From Diplocarpon mali (taxonomy: Eukaryota > Ascomycota > Leotiomycetes > Helotiales > Drepanopezizaceae): DNA of 64,000 nt. The notes under the pieces are model-generated. The model saw only the letters and a list, made by a program, of their open reading frames with translations, had not been told where the DNA came from and did not search any database. Numbering within the stretch: the first letter of the stretch is position 1; each line of letters starts with the position of its first letter. The stretch lies in assembly GCA_024741835.1 (NCBI GenBank), contig JAENRP010000057.1:62001-126000 (forward strand), read 5' to 3'. The translations under genes were made by a program, and so were the position numbers. This document shows positions 1 to 13,810 of this stretch, one piece after another.

Positions 1-3000
1 GTATCAAGAAGGTGCACGTCCTTAGGATGGTTCTTCTGCATTCTAACGAACAGACTCTGCTCGTACCCAAAGCTCTGAGCAGATCTTGATAGGACGGTAG
101 GTGGGAGCTGTTCGGGATCACCAACGAGGATGCATTTGGAGCATCCGTACTTGAGCGGAATGAGGGCACTCAGTTCGATACACTGCGCAGCTTCGTCGAT
201 GATGACCGTCTCAAATTCTACATCAAGGTTTCGGAACATGTCGTGTCCACTACCACTGAGCGTGGAGCAGAGAATGTGAGCGCCGTTGACGATCTCCTGC
301 TGGAAACGACGTCGATTGATCTCGTTCTGGCGCGCATACGAATTGCCAGTTTGCTTATCTTCGTCAATCTTGGCGCCTATCATAGCTTGGCCTCGCTTCA
401 GTTGATCGAACTCTTGGCGGAGGTTACGCTCCTTGATGCTATCGTTCTCCTTTTGAGCTTCATCCATCAAAGGTCGAATGACATTCAAGCGCTCTTTAAT
501 TTGCGCGGCATCTTTGTGCAACTTCTCGCGATCGTTTTGCACTTTGTCCCTGTCCTTGCTATTGCCCTCGAGCTTTCTCTGCACCAGCTCGTCAAGCATG
601 ACGTCCTTCACCGCAGCATTGATAGCATCGCTTCGACCAATACGGATAACATTAATATTCTGGCGAGGACCGTTCAACGGTAGGACACCCTCCTTCAATC
701 TGACTACCAGTTCATCCACAGCTGCATTACTGGGCGCACAAATGAGGAGTTTCTTCTTGGGGGCTGTACTTGCGGCTGGTTGGCCTGGGGCTGCGGGCTT
801 CTGCTGAGCCTGCTGTTGGGCCTGTTGCTGTAGAGTCTGGGTGAGGAGAGAGCCAATCATGGCGACAATAGTCTTCGTCTTGCCGGATCCCGGGGGTCTG
901 CAAGTCATGTAAGTAATAGGTACTTCGTGGGAGAAACAACAAGACTGACCCCTGAATCAGCGTGAATCCATCGTTGTCGTGAGCGGACAAGATAGCCTGA
1001 GCTTGTCCCTTGTTGAGATTGTATTTGGAGGAAACGGTCGAAATTTTGTCATCTGAGTACTTCTGGAGTGGAGATGGCTTTGCCTCCAAGACCTCCGTGC
1101 ACAAGTCATAATACTCTAAGCTGCTCAGAGCTGCATACTCACGCTGCGTGGTCGTCATATCTGCAATTTTTACGACATGAAGCTTACCATTAGGAACCAC
1201 GAACTGCAACAGAGCCGGCTTGGTATCCCGGCTGATAAGATATGTGACTTCAAGCACATCCTTCTTGCGGGTGGTACGGTTGACGCGTGCTAGACAATGT
1301 GGCTCTGATTGGTTTTCCATTGGATCTGGGCTTTGTGATAAGAGAACAATGTCACGTTCAGACACAAGGAGATCTCGGTTATTCGATATCGGCATGTTAG
1401 TGCTCACTTCCATGAACTTGTCAACGGAAAGTCGATTGAGGACCTTGATCTCAATCGGCTTGTGATTGTTCTCATCCCTGGCGGTCACCAGAGAACGCCA
1501 AACTTCGGAGGTCAGTAAGGGCGCAAATGTTGACTTGTACAGATCCAGGTCCAGATATTTGTTATCAATCCTCCTACAGTCATTATTGCTTGGCGGATTA
1601 TCGCCGGTGTGGAAGATATCCCAATTGAGAATTTCCAGGTACAGCCGGTCCATGTTCGGCTCCACCCGAGCACGGAGATCCTTTGCTGAGCGCTGTACCT
1701 TGGTCTTCTTGACTGGACCTGCATTTACCAGCGCGCGAGCTCGCCGTCTGCTTTCCTCGTACTCGGCAACCGCCTTGTTGGTGTCTTTTCTTCGCGTCAC
1801 AAGAGCATTGGTCTCGTCCTCATCGCCATCCTCCTCGCTCTCGTCGTCGGATGATCCGACCATGATCTCATTACGACTAGGGGCATGGTCTTTGCCTGCG
1901 ATCCCACCAATGCTGCTGAGACCAGATCCTTGTCCCCGAATGGATGCCGGTTCTCGAAGAGCTCTCGCCTTAGCAGCCGCATCGGCTCTGTTCTTCGCAT
2001 TCTCCTCTTGCAGCTTGCGACGTTTCTCCATGAAGGCCTCCCTGTCCGCATCAGACATGCCAACATTAGCCTTTGGTTTGCTGAGTGGCGTATGCTTGCT
2101 GGTGAACCCGCTCTTCTTTGCATCGCTTCTTGGAGGTAATCGTGGCTCGTGTTGCTTTCCGTCAGCAGAATTTGACCAGGAGTCAATGGTAGCTTGTTTC
2201 TTGAAGATCAAGGAAGCTTTAGGCGCCTCGAGAATCTGCAGGCCATGGTGATCATCCAGGGCTCTTTGCAACTCTCCTATCTGCTGCTTGCTCAATTTAG
2301 TCCTCGTTGAAGAAGTAACTACACTTTTGATGAAATCTGCAGCCTTCTCATCTACTTCGAGATCATAGTCTCCAAGCACGCGAAGAAGTTTACCGAGGAG
2401 ACTTGCGACAACACCGATCATATATTCGTCTCTCAGTCGCAGCCATACCGCCATTCCATATAGATTATTGGAGATCACTTGTAAAATCTTTCGAATGGCC
2501 TCTGTTGACGACAGCTGTCTCTCGGGGTCTCCTTCGTCATCCGTAGAGATCGGAGTGGAGTTCTGCAAGGAAGATGCAAACACGTTGTGCTGATCGAACA
2601 GGGCCTCTGCGTATTCCACAATATCACGTGTGAAATCCAACATCTGTTCAGTATTCTTGTTGATCCGGGTAGACCAGTCTTCCAGCGAGGTAAATATCAT
2701 CTCCAGACCGCGCCATTGAGATGTCCACCACCCCATTATGCCAATTTTATCATTCTTCGAGAATCCAGATCGGGCTCGGATAATTCCAGTGTTTCCAGTC
2801 AGTGCCATGAGAGCTTCACGGTTGAATCTGATCATGTTTGGCACGGCACCGAAGGCTTTTGTCTTAATCACCTGATTGGCTGCGAAATTTAGAGCACCGA
2901 GCATTTGACTAAATGACGTTTCCAATAAATTTTGAATGGCATCCTGTCGTGTATCCTCCCCAGTTATCTTTTTGATTAACTCGACCGTCGCTTGACAAAC

Positions 3001-5061
3001 ACTCTCATCAGAGGATATTAAGGATGCGAACAGTGGGCGAGACATGGAAGGCTCCTGAGACAACTGGCCCAGATCCGAGCTCGGGAAATCACTCAGTCGG
3101 TCGAAAATTCGCGAAACATTGTCCATAAGTTGACCCAAGTCTTTGTTGAACTGCATGTGATCTGTTGGCATCTCCAATGGTTTCTTCTTATCCATTGGTG
3201 TGAACTTATCCAGGCCAACGAGCATGAGTGTAGCTGGTATGATGGCTTTCGCTAGTTCGATTTTACCCGCTCGGAATATGTTCAAGACTGCTTGCCATAT
3301 GGATTCCGAGTGGCCTCGAAGTCCACGCTGAATTGGAATATCATTTTGTAGGGCTTTGCACTCGGCATTGATACTTTTGCAATCGAGTGTGAGCGCATCT
3401 TTGATGACCAGCATGCCGAGTCTTCTCAACTGCTCGTCGCCATCATCTGCCACATCGGCACAACCAGCGATCAGGGGCATATTAGACTTGACAAGCTCCA
3501 TTGCCTGACTGATGACTATCAACGATGTTGAGGGATTGACTTTATACTCCGGCTTGATGAAAGTGTCCAGAGTAAGATGCAATGCTCCTAGAGCAGCAAT
3601 GAGACAAGCAATTCTGGCTTGCTCCGAGTATCTCTCGTTGCCCTGAACATGCCCTAGAAGATGGCGGAGGAGGGTTCGGCATGCTTCATATTGATGGTCC
3701 GATGGGATGGATTTCACGAAACCTGAAACCCAAGAAACAACTGGCGAGGCCTGGACGTCCTCAAAATTCTGCGGATTTGCTAGCAACCGACCGAATCCTT
3801 GGCTCTGGCAAATCTGGTCAACCACCGTCATTGGAGATATCGTACCCATTGCTGACCAGAAAACTTCGGGGGCCTTTTCCAGAAGGATTCGGAGAGCATC
3901 AATGACAAGCTGGACAATGGTGCCAGAATTTGCTGCTAAATGCTGTAGAGCGAGGCGATATATATCCGGTTGCACCTCCATACCACGCAACCGATGGGTT
4001 ATGAGGTCTTTGTCCATTTTATCTAGTAGTAGAAGGAATCCTTGCCAGAATATCTGAATGTCCGACGGATCGGTGGATGGTTGAGCGACGAATACAATAG
4101 CTTCAGCAAGAACGTCGTGGACGACCCAATCAAATGTCTTCGCCGTGAGCTTAGAATCCATCTTCTGCCAAGCGGCGGTTGCAAATCGGTGCCGGATAGG
4201 ATTACGGCTGAAGAGAAATCGAGCCATGGCAGGTAGCGCATCCATCATCCGCAGTACTTTTCTCGTTTGCATTTGCTCAAAGACAAAATCGAAATACTTG
4301 GAGAGGTTTTTATCGTCGCGATGGTAATCAACACAACATAGAGACTCGAAAAGAGCGAAAAGCGCCTGCTGGTTATGACTTGAGAGATAGCCCTGGGTAC
4401 GCTTGTGACTTTCAACATTGCTGAGCGTTTCCTGGCCACTCTGAAGACCCGCGTCTATCCTGGCAAAGTCAACTTCGTTAAGCCGACTTGCCATACTTGT
4501 GACGATATCTTCGTCGAATTGTCTGGGAACGTAAGCATCTATAGAAAGCCGAGGTCGTGGCCAGCTTACTCTGACAGCTCCTTGAGATATGACTTGCGGC
4601 CCAGATGCCAATTGTATACACATTTGTCGCAGCCGGCCAAGAGCTGATTCCATCTGAGGTGGTAGGGGTTTATCAAATCGCCATATGTCTCGGTGTCCAA
4701 GCCAAAAACAAGGGAGTACTTGTAGGCCACATTATGTCTCAATCTACCTTCTCGTATGAGCTCACGTTTCTCCTCCGGGCTTATGTTCTCTTCAGTCTCG
4801 TTCAGCTGCTCGTAGTCGAGGAGGTCATCATCGTTACGCCGAGGGCAGAACAAGTGTGCATCAGGTGAGAAGCTCTTGAGTTTACTATCGGAGGTCAGCA
4901 AGACCAAACAGAACCCCCTTATGGACCTCAAGATGGCATTGGACATGGCAATCTGAAGCAGAATTTCGGGAAGGCAGAACCTCTGTCCTCAAAAACTGAG
5001 GGGAAGAGAGCACATACGCATCCAGCTCCTGGAGCTGATCCATAATTTCTTGTTCTCCCAT
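1..5061 (-). CDS. SEN1: SEN1-type superfamily 1 RNA/DNA helicase (3' end beyond window)
   Basis: Sen1 is a nuclear 5'-3' helicase that terminates noncoding transcription and resolves R-loops; that role comes from the family. Four exons are supported: 5061-5018, 4884-4570, 4522-950 and 897 to the edge, with introns of 133, 47 and 52 nt. Joined, they begin MGEQEIMDQLQELDAKLK. A long helical N-terminal region (to about residue 900) precedes a basic linker and the helicase core. The Walker A motif GPPGSGKT (about residue 1311) is created exactly across the last intron. The DEAAQ box is near residue 1545, followed by GDPEQLPPT. About 1,609 residues lie in the window; motifs IV-VI and the C-terminal tail are missing. 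The order and the SEN1-N type N-terminus make SEN1 much likelier than other UPF1-like helicases. Confidence 0.93.
898..949 (-). other. SEN1 intron splitting the Walker A codon run
   Basis: This is a 52-nt intron with donor GTCAGT and acceptor TTGCAG. Reading straight through it would replace the P-loop with SVLLFLP; removing it restores IQGPPGSGK. The restored motif makes this the best supported intron in the gene. Confidence 0.9.
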
Positions 5062-7325
5062 GGCGAACAATTATCGTGTGCCGAGCGAACACCATCTAGT
5101 CATAAGCAATTGAGGCACGGCGTTCTGGCTTAGTTTTTGAGGTGCACGGCGAGAAAAGAATCAAATCATTGTAAGTGGTAAGGGGCGTCGAGGAGATGCG
5201 GTCGAAAGAATGTATGTGGCTGCCCCAAGTTAAGAGAGCGAAGGTGCACAGGTGATAGATTTTGAAGTTGCTTATTGCGCTAAGACGAGATATATATGAC
5301 TGTAATTAGAGCCTGTTCGGGGTACATGAGTTGGTTAGACGTTCACGCTTGCGTTGGTGGAGAGAACTTGAATTGAAATATTGACAGGAGGCGGACGCGA
5401 TTGAAGCACGCTAGTCAGCCTTGTGTGGCGAGGCTGAGGCCCAAAAGAGATAATTAAGTGCCATACGATGCACACATTCTTTACGTGAGGAGCCCCTTTC
5501 TAACTACATCTCGCTAGTAGCTCGGTACATTAATCTTAATTTCTATTCTCACGGTTTGAGCTTTTGAACGGTTGGCCTTTCCATGGACGATTCCTTCCGC
5601 AGATAGTGCCATCTTACTTGAGCAGACATTGGAGAATAAGGTGCCATTGTGGGGTTTTGCAGTTTCTGATTGAATCGAGTCAGACAGCCACTCCTCTCGC
5701 AAATTTTCAAGTTGACCCCAACTTAAACATGCAAGAACGTAGGGACCAGACAGCTCAGCTAAAATATTCTCCGGGATAAGGTTTTTCCGGCTTACTGACT
5801 TACTTTCATTATTTTTCTTTAATTGTGTACGTTATACAGTCTTGCCTTGATAATCATTACAGTATAACGGTCGGAAACTCGATATCGTACTTTGGTAGTG
5901 TCAGACTTCCAATGGCTACCTTCACAGCCGAACATCCGTATCAGGAAATTCATTCCGTTCTTTCTAATTTCCACCTGAACAGAATTACCCAATGACCCAA
6001 CTTCAAAGTAGACGAGAAACCGACCACGACAGCTCATTACAAGGTAGCTGATGTATAGGGGCGACGGAGCTGAAAGGCTGTCTCTCCATAGCCCCGCTCG
6101 ACTGAAAGTAGTGTTGAAAGCACGAGCGCCGTTGCGTAGGTATCCTTCCCACCAGTCAGCACAGACACGGGGATGGATAATCGGTCAAGCATTCTGGCGG
6201 CTAAGACGGACGATGTGACGATCGTAGCAGTGATATGACAACCGGCGAGACTGCGACGTCGTCCAGGGCTAAGCGAGGCCTACTACATGTGACCATTATC
6301 AAATCACGGATTCTATATTCCAGAGCCCTCAATCAATAAAACACAGACAAAGCTACCTGCCAGCCGCCAGCTGGCAGTCTATCTTCGAAACCCTAAAAGT
6401 AGCTTGACTGAACCCATGGATAAGCGACATTCTTAAAGGGTATCTACCCACCTACCTGCTTTTACCTTGAGAACAGAACACGAGACGACGTCGCAAAGAA
6501 CTGCTGGACGAGATATCGGGAGATCAGATCATATGCAACAGGCTTAAGAACAAATTCATTGAGAAGAGGGATCCTGGACATCCTTACTGACCTCGGCGAT
6601 GACCAGTGTACGTGTCTGTAAGGCACACACAGGAAACACACCCGAGAACATGTTAACAGTTATTTTCACACCATCATTTTTCAACGTTATAAAGTGCAAA
6701 TACGACTTCCGTCGATTTCCCAAAAAACTTGACAGCATCACTCGGACTCTGCGGTAGTCTGAAAGTTATTCTGGTGCTTTGTTCATTTATCTGCCTGCTC
6801 TAAACTCACCGAGTCTTATATACAGAAAATTCCATCATCCTCTTATCCTCGCCTCCATCCACCTATCACTGTTTACACTCCCACGAGACGCACACAGTAG
6901 TGGCCTAACAAAACGTCATCACGAAGAGATGTATCCTCTTACACTCTCAGCAGAATGACAACTAAGGCAAAGCCGACTAGAAAAGAGAAGAGAACCAAAT
7001 GTGCCGAGTTCCCATAGTTCCCAGCCGCCGCTACCCGCTACTTGTAGAGCATGACAACTCCCCGAACGCCTATGCAGCTAGTTCAATCAATGCAAGAAAA
7101 TGACGGGACGGAAGATGAAAGGAACCAGTGTAGTAGATCGATCATGCAGATCGTCGATTTTCAAGCAGATCTCTTTTTTTTAGCGACAAGAGACGGGATG
7201 GGTTTTGGTGTAATGTAAAGACCTCGGTCATTACTCGGGTGTGATGAAGGGCAGAGGTGAAGGTTGAGATTCGGAGGTCGTAACTCATTGATATTCGCGA
7301 GGTGGATTGCTCACTCAACTGTCAC
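5062..7325. other. Intergenic region between SEN1 and the flippase gene
   Basis: About 2.3 kb hold the SEN1 5' leader and promoter and the flippase 3' UTR. All open frames here are short and show no recognisable protein features. There is no tRNA-like T-loop or long repeat. The half nearer the flippase (6800-7260) is A-rich on the + strand, as expected near a 3' end. Confidence 0.5.
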
Positions 7326-10300
7326 TCAACCGCGAGCCTGACCTATGGAGCGGCTGGATTCTATGCGAGTCAAGAGCGCTGCTGACGTGAAGTCATTACT
7401 CTGCTCAAAGCTAGGCCGTACTCTGTCGTATGAGGGCCGGGCTCTCTCTAACGACGGGCGGCCGATGAAATTCTGTTCGAGAGACGCTCGATGACGTGTG
7501 AAGTCGGTCCCGTCGCTCCCGCTTTGATAGTGTTGCGTGGCGGTCGTCGGAGCAACTGAAGGGGGGTAAATGGGCCGTTGGTCTTCCTCAATACTCGGGT
7601 AGTGGGTATGCTTACTCGGCTTTGCGCTTTCGTACGAAGTTGAAGTGGACCCGTTCGAAATATCGTCTTCGGACGGCCTCGCAGCAGATTTGTTCTTATC
7701 GAGATATTCAAACTTTCCCTGGCGAACTTGTTCGCGGATGATGTCGACATCGTAGGGCAAGTATATCTTCTGTATCGCCTTGGCGGCGAACCTCGGCGCC
7801 AGACACAGGACCATCGAGAGGCAGGTCACTGCCCAGAAGCTTGGCTGTGCGAACACCTGGGTTGCAGCCTTGTAGAAAAACGCCGATGAACTGAAAGCGG
7901 AATAGACTCCTGTCCAGAACCAAACAAGCAGACTACTAACGATGACCAGAACTAGCATGAGCCAATCCCAGCGGTAGGTGTTGATCAGAATATAGAGGTT
8001 GATGACCATGATAGCAGCATGGGCAATGTAAACACCAAATCTCACTCGGTCATCAACGCTCAATCCGTTATGAGTGACGGAGTTTCCGGGCGAGAAGGCG
8101 AGGTGGGCTACCCAATACAGGACCACAGATTGATATAAGCCGTCAGTCATGTAGAGCCTGACAGTCAGTTAGCAAGAATGCGTGATGTTTGTATTGGGTG
8201 GTCCTACCAGAACTTCTTTTGGGTCCATTCGAGTCGCTCAATGCCGCGCCGATACAGTTGGGGAACAGCAAGGCATATCTTATCACTGACATCCTGGTCC
8301 AATACGCCCATGAAGATAACAGGGAGCGACGTGAATGCCAGATTAAAGAGCAGAATGTACGTGTAGTCGTAGAGATAGGTCTGGTCGAAGCTGCAGTAAA
8401 TCTGGTACCAGAAAATCGTGAAGGTCCAGACAATGTTCTTGTAGAAGAAATTGGCAATTGTCTCTGCGAGTCTTCGGTACGACCATCGTCCGTGGACGAG
8501 CACAAGTCTTTGGAGAAAACGAAATTGACCAATCGCGTAATCGGCAGACATGACCGCCTGTCGCCCTTCCTCTCCAGCGATACCGACACCGACATCCGCT
8601 TCCTGAATCATCGCCACGTCATTGGCCCCATCACCAATGGACAATGTCATGACATCCAGGCCAACCTTGACCATTGCGACAACTGCCGCTTTTTGGGCCG
8701 GGCTGACACGGCAGCAGAGTACAGATTTGCATTGCTTGCAGAGCAGCAGAAACTTTTGCCGGATGGATGGATCGAGAACAAGCTTGAGAGAATCGCCATC
8801 GATGACGATAGCGTGAGTTGGCGCGGGGGGCTCATGGCTTTTGCGGGCAGCCTTGAGCTCAGCGTCGCTGCCTGTCATTTTGAAGGACGCCAGATGCTTG
8901 TCAAGCTCAACCTCAGCGCTGCGAACGGTATCGTCATCGATCTTGAGAACGACAAGTTCCATGTCGTTGTTTAGCAAGTTGCAAGAGAAACCGATGTTGA
9001 TGGCAGTCTCAACCTTATCGCCAGTCAAGACCCAAAGCTTAATACCAGCTTCAGCCAGCAGAGCAATGGTATCAGGAACACCTTCCTGGAGACGATCCTC
9101 GATGGCAGTGCCACCCAGCAATGTCAGGTCCCGCTCAATCACGTCCGAGACAGCCTCCATCTTCTCCTCTCTGTCTTGGATCGATGAGGAGGCGAGCTCA
9201 TGCTCTTGATTCCATCTCTGATACTCTTCCTCGCCTAGTTCCCGCTGAGCGATGCAGAGCGTGCGGAGTCCTTCGCGTGCAAACATCTCGAGATGCTCGG
9301 CCGTCGTTCTGCGCAGTTCGGATTGCTCTCCGTGCTTCAGTCGAGAATAGATCATGCTGTCTGCACCCTTGCAGTAGAGGATGATGCGGTTGTCTGGCAT
9401 CCTGATGATAGCACTCATCCTCTTACGGGTGGAGTTGAACTCGAGAGTGTTGAGAACTTTGAATGATTTATCTTCGCCCTGGATATTCAACCGGATCCCT
9501 TCGGTGGAGTTGCCTAGGACCGTAAACCCAACATCGCGTGCGGTAGCAACCAAGGCGGCCTCATCAGGCGACTGCGCCTTGAACTCGATCTTTGGCGGGT
9601 CCCCTGGGGTTGTCTCGGCAATGACCGTGTGACAGAGCGCAAGGGCTAGCATGAACTGCTCATTGGCATGCTGCTGCTCTGGACCTGACCGACCAGCCAT
9701 ATCGGTGATGAAATCTGGGGCGACAAAGGTCAAGTCCTCGTCATGAAGATAGGGATTGTCGTGGAGCTTTCTGATATCATCGATCATCTTGACGCGGGCC
9801 CGGGCGATTTCTTCACGCGCTCTTGCGCCTTCCTTCTCCACGTCGATACCTTGTCGCTTCTGCATACCAGCCTGGGCTTCAGTGTAAGCTTCGCCGTACG
9901 GGACCCCATTGATGGTAGCCTTCTTGAACTCCATCACGTTTTGAGTTAGAGTTCCGGTTTTGTCGGAGAAGATGTATTCGATCTGTCCCAGGTCGTCGGA
10001 GATGTTCCAAGATTTGGGGGTACACGGGTAGTCGAGCTTCTCGTAGTACATTTCTGCATCGCTGTAAATGAAGAAAGCCTGGCAAGTCTTGATGACTTCG
10101 AGGGAGATGTAGAGGGAGATGGGCACCAAGTTTTGGAATAGGATAATCGCTGCCCAGAAAGTGATGAAGCCGTCCAGCGCTGGTTTTCCGTTGCCGATGG
10201 AGCCGAATTCGAAAAACCGGATGGAGGTGTCGCTCTGACCCCAGTAGATGCCCTGATAGAGGCCTGATGCAAGGCACATTAGTAACAAAACGACGAAATT

Positions 10301-11905
10301 GTAGATGACATTCCAGTTGAGTTCTCGGGATATTCGCGAACGTTTGGTCGGGGTGATCCCTGAGTTGATCATGATCTTGGTATCAAACCCAGTGAAGACC
10401 ACAACACCCAGAACCCAATCAGTGTTTCGCAGGTTACATCCTCTGAGAAGCATGTTGTTGATAGACACAGGCTCTGCCATTTCCAAGTCACCTGCATCAG
10501 GAGATTTTGAATTTCTCTGTGTCCATCGGGCGACAGCACTATACTGATAAAGATTAGCCTGTGGGGGTTCACTGTCTATGGTGAACTCCGTCCTTTCACA
10601 ATCACGAGCATGCTTGATTTGTCGTCCGCTGCGGAGTGCGTGTCGAACCTTCAAGTTCGTCTCTCCATCCAGATTCTTAGTCTCCACGTAACAAGCCCCA
10701 TCTGGATCGGACGTGGACAGGATTACGACGTCTGCAGGGATTTGGTCGTCATTGTATAGGCGCACAAAATCTCCCACTTTGACATTTTTCCAATAGTCGA
10801 GATGAAATCTAGACTTCCCAGAGGCCTTGCGGCCAGGGTTGACTAAGCTTCCAAATTGCTTGTCCGCAGGAGCATGGTGATCTTCTTGGAAAGAGAACGC
10901 TGTAGCTGGGCGCTCCTGAGGATTGGGGATTTTCAGGTTGTCGTCCCGGGGTAGTGGGGATGGCACAGGGGTCATCTGGATATCTTCTGGTGCTGATGCA
11001 AAAGAGTCTCTGTTGGTGGTAGCAGACATCGCAGAGAGGCGTGTTGGGTCGTTGGTCTCAAATGATTCTCTGGGCTCATCCATGGCTCGTGTCGCGTACT
11101 CTTTTCCCGGAGGCTTTTTATCCTTCTTTACTTTGCGCCAAAGACTCAGCAGCCCACGTGTGGTTGCTTTCTTGAATCGTCTCCAGGCGGAGATATCGTC
11201 GTCGCTGACATTGACATTTTTCCAGTCGATAAGTCGGTGGACAGGGGAGTTGTTTAGCTCATTGTCCAGAATTGTGCGTCGATAATCCTCCACTGCATCT
11301 TTCACAGCTGTGATGAACACAATAACGATGAGGGGCACAGCGTTCAAGCCTGGATTTGAAGCGCCAAAAATACTGAAGAACTGTTTATGTGTAAGCAAGA
11401 GATCACCCATCACACGTAGAAAACCTACAGCCAGGATAATCAGGAAGAGAAAGTACACATTAGCAACGTTCTGAAATTGGAACCAGATGTTCTTCGGAAC
11501 GAAACTGATCGCAGTGTACTTGGCAGTCCTAATTTTGTTCCTCCTGTAGTGTTGGATGGGGTGGCCATCTGCGTCCAGGGCATCCGCAGGTAACGGAATG
11601 TTGAAGTAAACCTTCCGAGGGCCCTGACCATCGTGATCTTCGACGTGTTCACCTTGTCCGTCGTCTGGCGACTCTGGATCTTCTTGAACCCCCCCTCTTT
11701 CTGTACCCAAAGATTCTCCTCCCATGGAATGCCTCTTCTTTTCACTGCCCGCCGAGGCCTTGTGGCCCAGACGGCCCGTTGTAGAGCTGCGTTTGTTCTT
11801 CCCTCTCCTCCCCCCATTCCTTTGCGTAGCCCAGCGTAATCTTTTCGTGGATACTGGTTCTATTGGCCCACCATCGTCGTCCTCTTCATGCGTGGATGGG
11901 GGCAT
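7326..11905 (-). CDS. DNF1: P4-ATPase phospholipid flippase, Dnf1/Dnf2 type
   Basis: Dnf flippases move phosphatidylcholine and phosphatidylethanolamine to the cytosolic leaflet of the plasma membrane and endosomes. Two exons, 11905-8208 and 8157-7326, are joined over a 50-nt intron and give about 1,509 aa. The start is the first in-frame ATG (MPPSTHEEDDD); the open frame extends further 5' only with a GTG. The phosphorylation motif DKTGT has its aspartate near residue 648, and the hinge GDGANDVAM is near 1091. The membrane segment PISLYISLE before the P-domain is the Dnf form; Drs2 has PISLFV. A long acidic/basic insert after the first two membrane helices also fits Dnf. The C-terminal tail is Ser/Arg-rich and cytosolic, after about ten membrane helices. 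Confidence 0.9.
8158..8207 (-). other. Flippase intron near the last membrane helices
   Basis: This is a 50-nt intron with donor GTAGGA and acceptor CTGTCAG. Removing it joins TQKKFW to LYMTDGLYQS, the conserved stretch before the final helices. Without splicing the protein would stop before the last transmembrane segments. Confidence 0.88.
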
Positions 11906-13049
11906 AGCGGTCGATGAGGGGTTGAGGATGGGCAGAGGCCCTCTCGAGGAGAAATAGGTTGCCACCAGGGATATCTCCCACCCTCAATATAGTGATCCGC
12001 CAGGCAAAGTGAAGATGTGTTCCAGCATGTGTTCGCAGAGGTCCGCCGGTAAGGAGTGGCAGAGCAAGATGTTTGGGCCCGGAGGTCGGAGCACGTTGGA
12101 GGGTCGGAGGGAAACGTCACGTTAATCCGTGGTCCGGATGGTGCGGTACGAGTAAGTGGCTCGACTGTTGCTCAGGGGCGGGCGCGCGCGGAATTGGGGG
12201 AGGTTGCGTTCGTGGCAGCGTCGGGGAGTCGGAGAGGGCAATTGAATTTCTGCGATATCCTCGGACGATTGTTTGGTCGCAGCAGATCAATCGTCAGGGC
12301 AGATTCCGCAGATGCTCAGCAGTTCTGGCAGTGAGAGAGGGTGAGTAAGGCAAGGCGAGAGTCACTAGCAGCAACTAGGGTTCTTGTGCTTATTAACAGC
12401 GCCACCTTGACTTTCCGAGCCCCGTACTCGTGTGTACAAAATTAGACCAGGTCGGAGCGGATGTGTAAGCTGCTGAAGGTCGGTCGCGAGAGAGTCGAGT
12501 TGGTAATTGTCTGGATGTTCGGGCGGGTGAAAAGGCAGTTTGCAGTTCGGGGTCGCTGTTCGATGGTGAGAGGAGAAAGAGGGAAGAACAGGCGACGAGA
12601 ACAAAGCTGGCTAGTGATGGTGACGGGTCGAGCTGGGGTATATTCCTACTCTGAACCCACGATTGTTCAGCTTTGTTGAACCTTCGTCTGCTGGTGCACG
12701 TCCAGCAAAGGATGAGTTGCGCTGACGAGGATAGCACATAATTCAGCGCTGCCACACTTCACAGCTCCTTAGCACCTGAGGTGCGGGTGCAGTATTGACA
12801 CTCAGGTATATCTACAGGTGAAAACGAGCTCGTCAATGAGAGGGGTATGCGAACAATTGCCTACTTCTCGCTGGCGTTGCTGCTACCACACCAGTGAGGC
12901 TTGTCCCCATTGCAATGATTGGAAATTCCTATCCATCCTGGGTGCTTAGTCCTGTCTGCATCGATCTCTGCTCCGAGAGCACCGGTCGTGGGCAGGACTA
13001 ATTGTGGCACAGCGTGCGTGGGATTCAGAGGATGCCGGTCACATCAACC

Positions 13050-13088
13050 TGGAGCAATCATGGAGCAATCATGGAGCAATCATGGAGC
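13050..13088. repeat. 11-bp tandem repeat, 3.5 copies
   Basis: The unit TGGAGCAATCA repeats perfectly three times and a fourth copy is cut after six bases. It is unlinked to any gene and looks like simple slippage. Confidence 0.95.
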
Positions 13089-13772
13089 TTTTACCTGTAC
13101 CTACCTAGCCAAGGTACCTATATATGCGCTGCACTCCAAGAACAGGAGCAGAACGCAGGGCTGGAGTCCCGAATCCTGAAATCACACAGAGCATCTGCTG
13201 TGTACGAGTGAGCTGCCTCTCTCTACCTTTCCGACTCCAGGGCACAGGACGGGGGCGTGGCCCTGCGGTCGGCCTCCAATTTGAGCGGCAGGGAGAGAAA
13301 ACTCACGTATTCGTGTCTACCTGAGCTGAAAGGTGTGATGCAGCATCGAATTTGGCGTCAATCAGCCCGCCCAAAGTCCACCGAGTGCCTCCTCGAGTAC
13401 TTCTGGGTAGGCAGCACTGACTGTTGAAGTACGTGAGGGAGCGGTCGCTTCGATACTCGTACAGGTACAAGCACAGGATCGGTTGTCAAAAAAGGGGATT
13501 TTCACAGGGGCCGGTTTGGATTATTTGATTGCAGGATGGCGGGCCGGCAGAAGCTCCGAGATCCACGTCCTTGGAGGCCATCGGACTGGGAGAAAAGGGG
13601 GAAAAGCAAAAGAGACGGCAGACTGTATGTATTCAGCATCGAACGACGCGACCTGTACCATCCCGTACCTGATCTTCTTCACACTGGCAGGCTTTCGATG
13701 GCTCGCGCGTGCATCGGGTTGAAGTTCTGTCGACCCAAACGCCGTGTCGCCTCCATGAATCGGGCACTCCTT

Positions 13773-13810
13773 CACCATGCGCAGCCTCCTCCACCATGCG
13801 CAGCCTCCTC
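13773..13810. repeat. 19-bp direct tandem duplication
   Basis: Two perfect head-to-tail copies of a 19-bp unit beginning CACCATGCGC are present. The duplication is recent, since there is no divergence between the copies, and it lies in noncoding sequence. Confidence 0.95.
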